The notes: generated by a model from the letters alone, not told the origin. 64,000 bases of DNA from Gammaproteobacteria bacterium (GCA_030426355.1 JAUHYQ010000002.1:248001-312000); one strand, 5' to 3'; shown: positions 8,469 to 17,391, counted from the first letter of the stretch. Program-made: numbers and translations.

Positions 8469-9497
8469 TTGGATATCGATATTATTCTCGAACCCGATCT
8501 GACACCCCGGCAGATCAAAGAGCTCGGGTTGGTGGCCGAACGTTACGGTATACGTGCGCTGTGGACTTCCAATTACTTTGCCCACTGGGACGCTTTTCTG
8601 AGCCTGGCTCCGCTGGCGCTTGAAACCAAAAATATTCTGATGGGGCCGCTGGCGGTCAGCCCCTTTGAAATGCATCCGCTCAAAATCGCGAACTCGCTGC
8701 TGACGCTTAACGAACTGTCGGGCGGCCGTGCGCAAATCGCTATGGGTGCCGGTGAAGGTAATCTCGAAGCCATGGCGCTGAAAAAGCCACAGAAGGTCGT
8801 GTTGGCTATTCGCGAAGCTATTGAGATCGTGCGCGCGGCCGGTCGCGGTGGCCTCGCCCAAGGTTACGATGGCGAGGTTTTCAACGTGAACCTGCCGTGT
8901 GCCTACCCATGGCTAACGCAAGCGCCGCCGCGCGTTTATGGTACCGCGTATCGACCCATGATGATGCGCATGGAGGCACGCGTTGCGGACGGTTGCTATA
9001 TCGGCTGCACGCCGCCCGAAGTTGCGGAAGCGGCAATGGCACACGTCCGCACGGGCATCGAGCGCCGTGATGAACCCGCTGACGATTTTCGCGTCAACAC
9101 TTTCTGGGGCTGGCACATCAAGCAAGACGCCGATGCGGCCTACGCCGAGTCGATTCGTGAGTTGCCCTGGCGGGCGCGGTTGCTCGACCCCGAAATGATC
9201 AACATGTACCTGAACGACGAAGAGAACACGATCGTGCAGAAGTACAAGCAAGAGTATGTAGATTTCTATTTTGACCCGTCCAAAAAGGTCAAAAATATTC
9301 CGGTGGAGATTTCCCGTAAGCTGGCCGAAGGGCTGACTTCCACCGGTGGTCTGGACGCAATTGATCGCGAAATTGAGCGCTACAAGTTGTTTGCTAAAGC
9401 AGGTCTGACGGAAGTCGCCCTGCGACTGCACGGTGAACCCATGGATGCACTGAAAATTATCGGCGAACAGGTTGTGCCGGCGCTTAAAGACTGCTGA
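8469..9497 (+). CDS. LLM-class (luciferase-like) flavin oxidoreductase
   Basis: The protein has 342 residues. It begins MDIDIILEPDLTPRQIKELG and contains MGPLAVSPFEMHPLKIANSL, then NELSGGRAQIAMGAG, the core of the bacterial-luciferase/F420-dependent TIM-barrel family. It should be a cytoplasmic FMN- or F420-dependent monooxygenase or dehydrogenase. The start is TTG at 8469, supported by AGAGG eight bases upstream and by alignment with its paralog at 54297, which begins at the same point with GTG. It lies just downstream of the kinase-TonB gene and overlaps the convergent TPR gene by 14 bases. The substrate is unknown. Confidence 0.88.
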   Translation: MDIDIILEPDLTPRQIKELGLVAERYGIRALWTSNYFAHWDAFLSLAPLALETKNILMGPLAVSPFEMHPLKIANSLLTLNELSGGRAQIAMGAGEGNLEAMALKKPQKVVLAIREAIEIVRAAGRGGLAQGYDGEVFNVNLPCAYPWLTQAPPRVYGTAYRPMMMRMEARVADGCYIGCTPPEVAEAAMAHVRTGIERRDEPADDFRVNTFWGWHIKQDADAAYAESIRELPWRARLLDPEMINMYLNDEENTIVQKYKQEYVDFYFDPSKKVKNIPVEISRKLAEGLTSTGGLDAIDREIERYKLFAKAGLTEVALRLHGEPMDALKIIGEQVVPALKDC

Positions 9498-11028
9498 GTC
9501 GTCTGCTAAACGGCATTGCATCGAAAGCGATACTGACGCGTGGTGCCGTTGATCTGAACGGCAAGGTGCGATGCCACAACCAGCTCGGAAAGATGACTAA
9601 CCGTCCGGGAGCGGGTTCTATGCGCCGAATGGCCGGCTTTATCAGGCATGGTATTCGGGCCGGCGGTTGGCCGAATTCCAGCCACCCAGCCTGGGCGCCT
9701 TCAGCCTTCATGCCGGGCGGTAATGCTGCGTAGTAGACCGCACTTAGCCAACCGAGCGGATGCATGTGCGGAGCCTGCTGTCCGCCCGCGTGAATCAGGG
9801 TGCCCCATGCGCGCAAAGTCCAATCAGGGGCGGCAGGGAGCATCACCGGATGATCAATCAGCCCGCGTTTTAAATAGGTCTCGGCCGCTAAAGCAACCGT
9901 CGAGTCGGCCAGAGATGCAAATGCGCGCATTGCGGGCGTGCCTTGTAGATTCAGTTCGCCGGTTTGTTGTCCTCCGGTGGTGGCTTTGCTGACCGGGTTG
10001 CTCACCAGCGAGGGATCATTCTGTATTTCGGCTGCGAGTGTCGCATGAAATTCGTCGGCTGATGCAAAGCCGTCAGGGGCTGGCAGGTCAAAAATCTGAA
10101 TCAGCTGTTCGCTGTTAACCAGGTATTCGGCCTCATGCTGGCGTCCGGCATTCAGCAATGCCTGCGCGTAGCTACCCACCACCAGTCGTTCGGTGGGGTG
10201 TTCTGCCAGAAAGCTTTCTGCAAGCCGCAGTGCCTCGTCGTGATTGTTCTGTCCACTCAGGCAGGTCACCAGGTCGCTCACTGCGCGCGCGTTATCGGGG
10301 TTAATTTCTGCGGCCCGCTGCAGCCAACTTACCGCGCTCCGGGTATCCGCCAGTTCGATGCAGCAGAGCGCCAGATTGACCAGTGCCATGTCGTCAGCCG
10401 GATTGTTTTCCAGCGCGCGCTGCAAAGCCAGCGTAGCGTCTGCATACCGTCCGGCATCAATCAGCACGGCAGCGCGAGCAGAATGGCTGCCGCGTTGGCC
10501 ACCGGAATGTTTGACCGCTGTATCGGCCTCGTCCAGTGCGGCCGCCGCGTCGCCGCGTTCTGCCAGCGCCTTGGCGAGGTTGCCGCGCACTTCGACTTCG
10601 GTAGCGTCCTGAGCAAGTACTTCACGATAGATATCAATTGCCGCATTCAGATGGCCGCGGTGCTGCAGTAACGCTCCAAGGTTCGTCAGTACATCGATCG
10701 CGTTGGGTGCGAGCGCCAGAGCCGCCCGAAAAGCTTCTTCCGCCCGCTGTAAGTCTCCGGCCATCATCAGGGTGAGGGCGATTTCGGCTTGCGGTTCTGC
10801 ATTGGACGGTTGCTGTCCGGCAGCTTTTTTCAGCAGCTGTAACGCCAGATCCACATCACCCCGTTCCCGAGCGAGCATGCCGCGCAGACGCAGCGCCTGC
10901 GCATTATTCGGATCCAGTTCCAGTGCGCGCGCGTAGTGCAGTTCTGCGTCGTAGGTCCGGCCGTCCTGATGGCAGCGCATTGCTGCTTGCAGCGACTCTC
11001 TTGCGGAATTATTGCCCCGACTTGTCAT
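9484..11028 (-). CDS. TPR protein with 2OG-Fe(II) oxygenase-like C-terminus
   Basis: The product has 514 residues. Roughly residues 1-310 are TPR repeats with the usual W/L-G-Y/F-A pattern (for example ALELDPNNAQALRLRGMLA). The C-terminal 130 residues contain HMHPLGWLSAVYYAALP, then APGRLVIFPSWLWHRTLPF and RVSIAFDA, which match the putative 2OG-Fe(II) oxygenase family (PF13759 type). HMH and the later LWH are candidate iron ligands. Such proteins may hydroxylate a protein or small molecule presented by the TPR part; the substrate is unknown. The gene is alone on its strand and overlaps the end of the convergent luciferase-like gene. Confidence 0.8.
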   Translation of the reverse strand: MTSRGNNSARESLQAAMRCHQDGRTYDAELHYARALELDPNNAQALRLRGMLARERGDVDLALQLLKKAAGQQPSNAEPQAEIALTLMMAGDLQRAEEAFRAALALAPNAIDVLTNLGALLQHRGHLNAAIDIYREVLAQDATEVEVRGNLAKALAERGDAAAALDEADTAVKHSGGQRGSHSARAAVLIDAGRYADATLALQRALENNPADDMALVNLALCCIELADTRSAVSWLQRAAEINPDNARAVSDLVTCLSGQNNHDEALRLAESFLAEHPTERLVVGSYAQALLNAGRQHEAEYLVNSEQLIQIFDLPAPDGFASADEFHATLAAEIQNDPSLVSNPVSKATTGGQQTGELNLQGTPAMRAFASLADSTVALAAETYLKRGLIDHPVMLPAAPDWTLRAWGTLIHAGGQQAPHMHPLGWLSAVYYAALPPGMKAEGAQAGWLEFGQPPARIPCLIKPAIRRIEPAPGRLVIFPSWLWHRTLPFRSTAPRVSIAFDAMPFSRRLSSL

Positions 11029-11099
11029 GCTGAATAAATTACCGTTTGTGACTATTGAGTTACGTGGTTAAAGTGAATTGCCAGAATAGAGGTTTATGG

Positions 11100-11816
11100 A
11101 TGACACAAGCAACAGAACAACAAGTGGCCAACTTCGGTAAGGCCATGTTTGAGCGTCTTGTTCAGGAGTTGAATGCGACTCCTGATGACAGTTTCGCGCA
11201 CATGGCAGAAATCCGGAATCTTGCCGGTGATGTGACCGGATTTGCGCATGTCTATACCTCGGATCGTGTGCGCAGATTGGCGCATTTGTCGATCGATATC
11301 ATGCCGGGTATGCGTTACTTCAATATTTTTGCGTGCCCGCGCGATGACCTTGATGCGCCGCGTTTTCTGCACGAAGGAATGCTCTCAACCCGCGGCAGCC
11401 AGATTTCCACCGATATTTTTCACAGCGTGGATATGGAAAGCAGCGTTAAGGATATTCTGGCGAAAACGGCCGGGTTGACCGAGATTTACGATGAAGCCAA
11501 AGCTTCAGGTATTAATTTTGTTCCATCACGTTGGGCTCACATGCGAATTTTCTGTTCACCGCACTTTTTGTGTGCCTTCGGAGCGGATGGCTCAGAGTTA
11601 CCCAGAATTGCTGAATTCAGTGATCGCTACCTGACTGAGTGGTTGCAGCTCGTTGTGGCAGCCAGACCAGTTGCTGCGGCCGAGGCTGAACAGCGTCGTC
11701 AGCGTCGCATACACATGTCGAACATGATGGTGGAACTTGACCCCGACCGTCATATGGTGGTGCAGGTGTACGGCGAAGCAACCGTGCAGGCTATTGAAGA
11801 AGCCTGCATGTATTAG
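11100..11816 (+). CDS. Possible red-chlorophyll-catabolite-reductase/HY2-like protein
   Basis: This 238-residue soluble protein has no signal peptide. From memory, two stretches resemble plant red chlorophyll catabolite reductase: LDAPRFLHEGML matches its NAPHFLMEF region, and FVPSRWAHMRIFCSPHFLCA matches its PSLFVRSAFSPTAVFF region, in the same order and with similar spacing. That would place it in the ferredoxin-dependent bilin reductase superfamily, but identity is low and the reaction is not established. The ATG at 11100 is preferred over TTG at 11055 because AGAGG lies eight bases upstream. It stands between the TPR-oxygenase (divergent) and the exported SDR (convergent). No heme oxygenase or phytochrome gene is nearby. 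Confidence 0.45.
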   Translation: MTQATEQQVANFGKAMFERLVQELNATPDDSFAHMAEIRNLAGDVTGFAHVYTSDRVRRLAHLSIDIMPGMRYFNIFACPRDDLDAPRFLHEGMLSTRGSQISTDIFHSVDMESSVKDILAKTAGLTEIYDEAKASGINFVPSRWAHMRIFCSPHFLCAFGADGSELPRIAEFSDRYLTEWLQLVVAARPVAAAEAEQRRQRRIHMSNMMVELDPDRHMVVQVYGEATVQAIEEACMY

Positions 11817-11821
11817 TGCGG

Positions 11822-12856
11822 TTATGCGTGCAGGAATTCGCCGGCGATTTCCTCGGATACCGTCCACAATTGTGCTGCCTGCGCATCGTCGAGCATGCGC
11901 GGGTCGGGCATGACGGGATTGCAGTCCGCAAAGTAATAGCCGCTGTATCCAGCCAGTACAGGTGCTGTCGCAACGTATGTCTGGGTTGCCGCCCCGGCTT
12001 CGAGTGATTTCATAAAAGTCCAGCCTATCAATTCAGCGGCAACCAGCTGCCACTTGGGAAAATGGCGTCCGAGATTAGTGTTAATAACACCCGGGTGCAC
12101 GCAATTGGCGGTTGCGTTGGTGCCGCTCAGGCGTCTTGCCAGTTCGCGGGTAAACAGGCCATTAGCGAGTTTCGATTGCCCGTACATTTTCATCGGACGG
12201 TAATCGCGTTCGCCTGACAAGTTGTCGAACTCGATGCCGGCATCCGGTGCGGCCGAATGGCCGCTGCTGCTCAGTATCACGAAGCGCCCCTGTTCGGCTG
12301 CAATTGCCTGATCCGTCAGATAGCTCGCTAATGTGAAGTGACCGATGTGATTCACAAAAAATTGTCGCTCGATGCCATTGACCTGCTCGAGTTCCGGCAG
12401 TGACATGATGCCGGCATTAAGAATCACAATGTCCAGGGGCATGCCCATGGCGCGCACGGCGCGCCCGCAGTCGGCTACGGATTGCAATTCACTGAGTTCG
12501 CAAGCCACGGGTGTAGCGGTTCCCGTCATGGCGGCGCAAGCAGTTTCTGCTTTTTCCAGGGTGCGGGCTGCGCCGATAACGTGCACACCGCGTTGCGTTA
12601 GCACACGCATGGTTTCGAGCCCCAGGCCCGAGTTACAGCCGGTAATAAAGGCGGTCTTGCCGCGCAGGTCGAGGCCCTCGGTAACTTCCATGGCCGTGGA
12701 GTCGCGCCCAAAAGGGCTAACCGGAACCCCTGCCGGGCGTTCATCGGTTTGAGCATCGGGATTGGAGCAGCCACCGGCGACAGTGGCAGCAACGACGCCG
12801 GTGGTGCCGGCTATGAACTGGCGGCGGCTCAGGCTTTGGTTTGCTGTTTCAGGCAT
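11822..12856 (-). CDS. Tat-exported short-chain dehydrogenase (possible lipoprotein)
   Basis: The protein has 344 residues. It starts with a twin-arginine signal SRRQFIAGTTG (residues 10-20) leading into TVAGGC, whose Cys30 could be lipidated. A classical SDR domain follows: TGCNSGLG (72-79) for NAD(P), ILNAG, and YGQSK (Tyr225, Lys229) as catalytic residues, resembling retinol-dehydrogenase/WWOX-type SDRs. ATG 12856 is chosen because GGAG lies nine bases upstream; the longer frame from 12904 would overlap the upstream gene. Export by Tat fits a protein that folds and binds its nucleotide before transport. The substrate is unknown. The gene directly follows 12882-14204 on the same strand. Confidence 0.85.
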   Translation of the reverse strand: MPETANQSLSRRQFIAGTTGVVAATVAGGCSNPDAQTDERPAGVPVSPFGRDSTAMEVTEGLDLRGKTAFITGCNSGLGLETMRVLTQRGVHVIGAARTLEKAETACAAMTGTATPVACELSELQSVADCGRAVRAMGMPLDIVILNAGIMSLPELEQVNGIERQFFVNHIGHFTLASYLTDQAIAAEQGRFVILSSSGHSAAPDAGIEFDNLSGERDYRPMKMYGQSKLANGLFTRELARRLSGTNATANCVHPGVINTNLGRHFPKWQLVAAELIGWTFMKSLEAGAATQTYVATAPVLAGYSGYYFADCNPVMPDPRMLDDAQAAQLWTVSEEIAGEFLHA

Positions 12857-12881
12857 CACGATTTGCTCCGGCAAAACCAAG

Positions 12882-14204
12882 CTAGCTTGGTTTAAGTTGT
12901 TCAACCCACCCCGACTCTATCAGATAGAGATGCAGCAGTCGGGTCGGGCCGCTGAATTCGATGTTGTGCAGGTTTACGCTCTCGCAATTCTCCGGGACCG
13001 ACACCCAATCTGGCGCCAGCCCTACCGAGTCGAGATGCGAGCGAAAGTCCATAATTGACATGGGCTGCACATAGACACGAACCGTGTCGCCATAGAGGCG
13101 GCCGGTTGCTTCCAGCAGGCCGCCGGAAGAATCCACGTAGAACTGTTCGGACAGCAACATCGCAAAAGTTGAAACGCCCATCACAAAGCGGATAGGAAAA
13201 CGCGAGTAGCGCCTCAGGTAGTCGGTGAGTTTGTAGCTTTGCCGAAGGCGGGTAACCATTACCCATTCCTCTTGGGAAATAAGTTCACGCAGGTGCCTTA
13301 GGTTTTTGTCTTCGTCGCTGCCCATGGTTGCATGGACGCTGCTGATGCTGAACTCTGTAACTTTAAGCGGCGGCTTTTCGAGATCGGGCACCTCTTTTTG
13401 CAGCGAGGCTTCAGCGGTGGCGAAGGTTGCCGAATCGATCACCGACGAGTATCGGGTCGATGTTCGTTTGATAATCATGGCCCGCTTTCGGGCAACAGCA
13501 TTGGGCGGTACCTGTTTGCCATCTCTGCCGAACAGCACGGCTTCTGCCAGATGGTTGCGGATCATCGCCATGCCGATTTTTGCCGGGTCTACATCTTCGA
13601 AGGCGGGGCCGTTCAGATCGGCAACGTCAACTTCAAGTCGGCCTTCGTTAAGGTTATCGCCCAGTCCGTCCAGACCCTGCACGGGTCCTTCGGGCGCTAT
13701 AAAGGCGGCGTAAATAAGATTGACGCCCAGTACCCCGACAGCTTCCTGTTGTGCCAGAGCGTTGTCGTCCATCATATTGATGTGCAGAATAATGGTGTTG
13801 GGTTGCCCACCCGGTTCGGTCTGAAAACGCAAGCCGACCCAGCCATGACACTCGTTGGTTCCTGAGTAATTGCGTGCGGCAACCGTGTTGCAGAAAGCAA
13901 AGAAGCGCGTATCACTGCCGCGTGTTTCGCTCAGACGGCGTATGAGCAGGGAATATTCTTTATCCAGCATCGCCTCGACACGTTCGCGCGATACGTAGCG
14001 AGACGATTTGCCGTAAATTTCATCGCTAACCAGCATGTCGTAAGCCGACATGGTTTTGGCAACGCTGCCTGCCGCACCGCCCACACGGAAGTACCAGCGC
14101 GCGACTTCCTGAGCAGCGCCGATCTCCGCTATGGTGCCGTATATGCGGTCGTCCAGATTAATGGCCAGAGCTTTCTGGTGGGTATCCTGTGAGTATTTCT
14201 GCAT
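12882..14204 (-). CDS. Conserved protein of unknown function
   Basis: The product has 440 residues. It matches in memory a widespread bacterial family that begins with a segment like TIAEIGAAQEVARWYFRVGG, continues with AGSVAKTMSAYDM and later FCNTVAARNY, ECHGWVGLRFQ and VGVLGVNLIYAAF. Members are carried under unrelated database names (nicotinate-nucleotide adenylyltransferase, TonB-dependent receptor) that the sequence does not support: there is no barrel, no signal peptide, and no HxGH nucleotidyltransferase motif. It looks cytoplasmic. I cannot assign a reaction. It is first in a two-gene unit with the exported SDR. Confidence 0.75.
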   Translation of the reverse strand: MQKYSQDTHQKALAINLDDRIYGTIAEIGAAQEVARWYFRVGGAAGSVAKTMSAYDMLVSDEIYGKSSRYVSRERVEAMLDKEYSLLIRRLSETRGSDTRFFAFCNTVAARNYSGTNECHGWVGLRFQTEPGGQPNTIILHINMMDDNALAQQEAVGVLGVNLIYAAFIAPEGPVQGLDGLGDNLNEGRLEVDVADLNGPAFEDVDPAKIGMAMIRNHLAEAVLFGRDGKQVPPNAVARKRAMIIKRTSTRYSSVIDSATFATAEASLQKEVPDLEKPPLKVTEFSISSVHATMGSDEDKNLRHLRELISQEEWVMVTRLRQSYKLTDYLRRYSRFPIRFVMGVSTFAMLLSEQFYVDSSGGLLEATGRLYGDTVRVYVQPMSIMDFRSHLDSVGLAPDWVSVPENCESVNLHNIEFSGPTRLLHLYLIESGWVEQLKPS

Positions 14205-14376
14205 TTCCGAGTGTCATCCTGAGGGTGCCGCTGTCGCAAGGATACGCAATCCCGTCTGCCGCGTCTGCATGGCAGTGGTAGATTTTGGTTCCGATTGGGG
14301 TAGAATTTTTCCGCTGAACTAAGCGGCTGTTTTGCCGGTCGTAATCATGTGCCGCGTGCAATATGATGGGAGAGCC

Positions 14377-15054
14377 ATGATGAATCGCCTTTTTATTTTG
14401 TCCCTTGCGGGTTGTGTTTTGCTGGTCAATTCGGGCTATAGCAAGGATAAGTATCCGGATGCCACAGCCGATGGCCTGATGCGCGCTGAAAGCAAGAAGC
14501 TAGACGCAGTTTATTGGCAGCCGGAGGCGACCCTGACGGGCTATAGCAAGATTATGCTTGCAGAGTGCCAGGTCTCGTTCCGCAAGAACTGGCAACGAGA
14601 CCAGAACCGCGATCGCCGTTCGACTGATCGTGTCAGCAAAGAAGACATGGAAAGAATCCGGGCGGATGTGGCTGAGCGATTCAATGAAGTATTTGCAGAA
14701 GAATTGCAGAGCGAGGGTGCCTTCGAAATCGTTGATGTGGCCGGAGATGACGTATTGTTATTGCGGCCGGAGATTGTTGATTTGGATGTATTCGCGCCGG
14801 ACATCAGTACACCCGGGCGCACCCGAACGTTCACAACTTCAGCAGGGCGTATGACATTGAAGATGGATCTGGTGGATTCAACGACCGAGGCAGTGATTGG
14901 CCGGGTTATTGATCGTCGCAGGGCGCGTGAGGATTCGCAGCCGCGTGTTACCAACAGCGTAACCAACCGGGTAGAAATGGACCGAATCGTGCGTCGCTGG
15001 GCAAGAATATTGCGCGATGCCCTCGGCGAAGAATCAGCCAGTTCGCCACGGTGA
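14377..15054 (+). CDS. DUF3313-like exported protein
   Basis: About 225 residues from the first of two adjacent ATG codons (14377 and 14380), preceded by GGGAGA. A short hydrophobic signal (MMNRLFILSLAGCVLL) with a possible lipidation Cys starts the protein. The remainder has LDAVYWQPEATLTGYSKIML near the front, an Arg/Asp-rich helix and a mixed beta region ending with a helix RRWARILRDAL. This pattern fits DUF3313 lipoproteins, whose function is unknown. The gene diverges from 12882-14204 and precedes an MFS gene by 39 bases. Confidence 0.6.
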   Translation: MMNRLFILSLAGCVLLVNSGYSKDKYPDATADGLMRAESKKLDAVYWQPEATLTGYSKIMLAECQVSFRKNWQRDQNRDRRSTDRVSKEDMERIRADVAERFNEVFAEELQSEGAFEIVDVAGDDVLLLRPEIVDLDVFAPDISTPGRTRTFTTSAGRMTLKMDLVDSTTEAVIGRVIDRRRAREDSQPRVTNSVTNRVEMDRIVRRWARILRDALGEESASSPR

Positions 15055-15093
15055 TCATTAGAATTAACGTTTTCCGCAAGATCATACTCCTGT

Positions 15094-16392
15094 ATGCATG
15101 ACGCGCCGGTGCCCGGCACGGCGTGTTTTGGCCCGATAAGGTTGGCGCCGGGGGTACGTGCGGGCAACGTCCTCACTTATCTGTATATCGCATTCGCGGG
15201 CGTTGCTCTGACAAGTTTCGTCAGCGTGATCATGCCGTACATCCTGAACGTCAACGTCGGTTTGCCCATGAGCGAGCAGGGGCGCGTGGCCGGCGACCTG
15301 GTGTTCTACGGTGAGTTTGTGTTGATCGTGATGAGCGGCATATTCGGCGCCTGGTCCGACCGGTTTGGTCGCCGCGCCATTCTAATCACCGGGTTGCTGA
15401 TTCTTGCCGCCGGCTACGTTGTGTTGGGTATGGCCGGCAGTGTCGCCGAGCTCATCGCCGTGCGCCTGTTTATCACCATCGGCATCGCCGGGGTCGGAGT
15501 AATGGTTTCGGCCATACAGGTGGACTATCCTGCCGAAGAGTCGCGCGGCAAGCTGGTGGGCTTCGCGGGCATAGCAATCGGCCTGGGCGCAGTGATGATC
15601 GGGGTATTGTTTACACGCTTTCCCGACATGTATGTGCAAGCAGGGTACAGCGATACCGATGCCAGCCTGATGACCATGCTGACAATGACCGCCTTTTGTA
15701 TTTTTACGGCGCTTATTGCGCGTATCGGGCTTGTTGGCGGTAGACCGTCGCACGCACCTGCGCAGACCTCGGCCAGGCAACTTATTGCGAAAGGTATAAG
15801 AGCGGCGCGCAGCAATCGGCGTGTTTTGCTTTCGTACGCCTGCGCTTTTGTTGGTCGCGCGGATCTGGTTGTCGTGGGTACTTTTTATTCTCTTTGGTTA
15901 ACCCAGGCAGGTATTGAGTCCGGGTTGTCGGCAGAAGATGCGGCGAAAATGGCAGGAGGCATGTTTGCCCTGGTGATGACCGCGGCGCTACTGTGGGCTC
16001 CCGTGATGGGCTGGCTTAATGATCGGCTGGATCGCACCCTGGTGATGGTCATCGCCCTGTTGCTTGCCTTAATTGGCTATTGTGGTATGGGTCTCATCGC
16101 CGACCCATTGGGTGGATGGATGTACCCGGCCAGCGTCGTGTTGGGCATAGGCCAGATCAGCGTTACTCTGGCAAGCCAAACGCTGCTGGGCCAGGAATCG
16201 CCCCGCGAACTTCGCGGCGCCGTGGTCGGAACTTTCTCGATGTTCGGTGCCGGCGGTATTTTATTTGTGACCGTGGTTGGCGGCCGTTTATATGACGCGT
16301 TCTCCCCCGACGCGCCATTCATCATGATCGGATTGCTAAATGGCCTGCTTGGAGTATTTGGTTATTCCCTGTACAGGGCTGATCGAAAGTAG
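15094..16392 (+). CDS. MFS transporter (paralog A)
   Basis: The protein has 432 residues and twelve predicted transmembrane segments. The major-facilitator loop signature GAWSDRFGRRAIL sits after helix 2, and YACAFVGRADLVVVGTF lies near the start of the second half. It shares this second-half motif and the C-terminal pattern GTFSMFGAGGI with two other MFS proteins of this window (43464 and 59135). These transporters move small organic compounds using the proton gradient; direction and substrate are unknown. The ribosome site before ATG 15094 is weak, so a slightly later start is possible. Confidence 0.88.
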   Translation: MHDAPVPGTACFGPIRLAPGVRAGNVLTYLYIAFAGVALTSFVSVIMPYILNVNVGLPMSEQGRVAGDLVFYGEFVLIVMSGIFGAWSDRFGRRAILITGLLILAAGYVVLGMAGSVAELIAVRLFITIGIAGVGVMVSAIQVDYPAEESRGKLVGFAGIAIGLGAVMIGVLFTRFPDMYVQAGYSDTDASLMTMLTMTAFCIFTALIARIGLVGGRPSHAPAQTSARQLIAKGIRAARSNRRVLLSYACAFVGRADLVVVGTFYSLWLTQAGIESGLSAEDAAKMAGGMFALVMTAALLWAPVMGWLNDRLDRTLVMVIALLLALIGYCGMGLIADPLGGWMYPASVVLGIGQISVTLASQTLLGQESPRELRGAVVGTFSMFGAGGILFVTVVGGRLYDAFSPDAPFIMIGLLNGLLGVFGYSLYRADRK

Positions 16393-16399
16393 TTTTCGT

Positions 16400-17125
16400 T
16401 TAACTTCGGCGCCCGAAGAACCCCAACAAACCCATCGCTGAGCCAAACAGCCATACCGCAGCAGGCACCGGCACCACGGTTGCCGTGAAGAGCCAGTCAC
16501 TGGCTTCGATGTGGCTGCTGTCGCTGTGATTTAGCCAGCCCCATCCCACGTAGCCATCCGGTCCGCAATTATCCACGCCACAGTTGAGCCTATGATTGTC
16601 AATGTTGTTGAAGTAGAACTCCATTTCCTGTTCGAGACTAATCACATCGCCATTAGTCACAAAAATGCTGCCGTCATTGGCGGTAAACAGCGCTTTGAGT
16701 GTGCCGTTGTTCGACAACGGAGCCTCCGGATCAACGACCACATCCAGCAATGGTGGAGTGCCATCGTCCACGGCCACATTTGCAGTGTAGGTAAAATCGA
16801 TTTCCCACAGCCCTTGCAGATTGGCGTCGTAGCCTGCGCCAGTATCCAGACCGCCGTATGACGTGCCGTATATGTGAACGGTTGCGGCAACAGTATCCAG
16901 CGTCATTTGCATGTTGCTGGAGGCGTGGTCGAAGTCAAAAGTCCACTCATCGTTTGAATTGAGAGTGTAAAGGCCGTCGAGTCGCAGCCCGTAATCCGGC
17001 GGGCTGACTTGGCCGTCCGGGTGACTGCCCAGAACGAACTGAATAACGGTGGCGTGCGCGGTGGATGCAATCAGTCCGGATAGAACAAGCCCGGCCAGAA
17101 ATGTGCGGCGAAATATGCTTAACAT
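16400..17125 (-). CDS. Exported protein with a PEP-CTERM-like sorting tail
   Basis: The product has 241 residues, with a signal peptide ending near STAHA. The body is rich in Asp, Gly, Asn and Thr and contains two or three Cys (LNCGVDNCGPDG). The C-terminus is VPVPAAVWLFGSAMGLLGFF followed by GRRS: a VPxPAAVWLFGSG-type motif, hydrophobic helix and basic end, as in PEP-CTERM proteins processed by an exosortase. AGAGGT lies at good spacing before the ATG. It is probably surface-located or part of the extracellular matrix. No exosortase gene is in the window. It is convergent with the MFS gene, only 7 bases away. Confidence 0.75.
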   Translation of the reverse strand: MLSIFRRTFLAGLVLSGLIASTAHATVIQFVLGSHPDGQVSPPDYGLRLDGLYTLNSNDEWTFDFDHASSNMQMTLDTVAATVHIYGTSYGGLDTGAGYDANLQGLWEIDFTYTANVAVDDGTPPLLDVVVDPEAPLSNNGTLKALFTANDGSIFVTNGDVISLEQEMEFYFNNIDNHRLNCGVDNCGPDGYVGWGWLNHSDSSHIEASDWLFTATVVPVPAAVWLFGSAMGLLGFFGRRS

Positions 17126-17391
17126 GATAATGACCTCTTCTGGTACTTTTGGTCAGTTGTGATACAGCGGTTTCCTCGATGATCAATTTGCTGTGGAATG
17201 CTGCTCTTGTAAAGCACGACAACAGGCGGACTGATCATGCCCTTAAATAATAAGTATTAAAAACAAAAGGCTATAGGACTTGTCCGACAGTTTTTGTGAA
17301 ATATTGGTCGGCCATGTCTATCTTGCTATTGCGCAATATTGCTTGCCGTACCGACTTGCAAACACCCATCCATGCGCGTAACTTCCCAGCT
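17126..17391. other. Non-coding leader region between PEP-CTERM gene and riboswitch
   Basis: This stretch contains the upstream region of the PEP-CTERM gene on the minus strand and, on the plus strand, the presumed promoter of the B12 operon. A perfect 10-bp palindrome (ATTGCGCAAT, 17328-17337) is visible. I see no coding frame of convincing length and no clear -35/-10 pair. Confidence 0.4.

Noticed and set aside
12882-14204. Nicotinate-nucleotide adenylyltransferase or TonB receptor
   Set aside because: These names circulate for the family, but neither HxGH nor a plug/barrel pattern is present.
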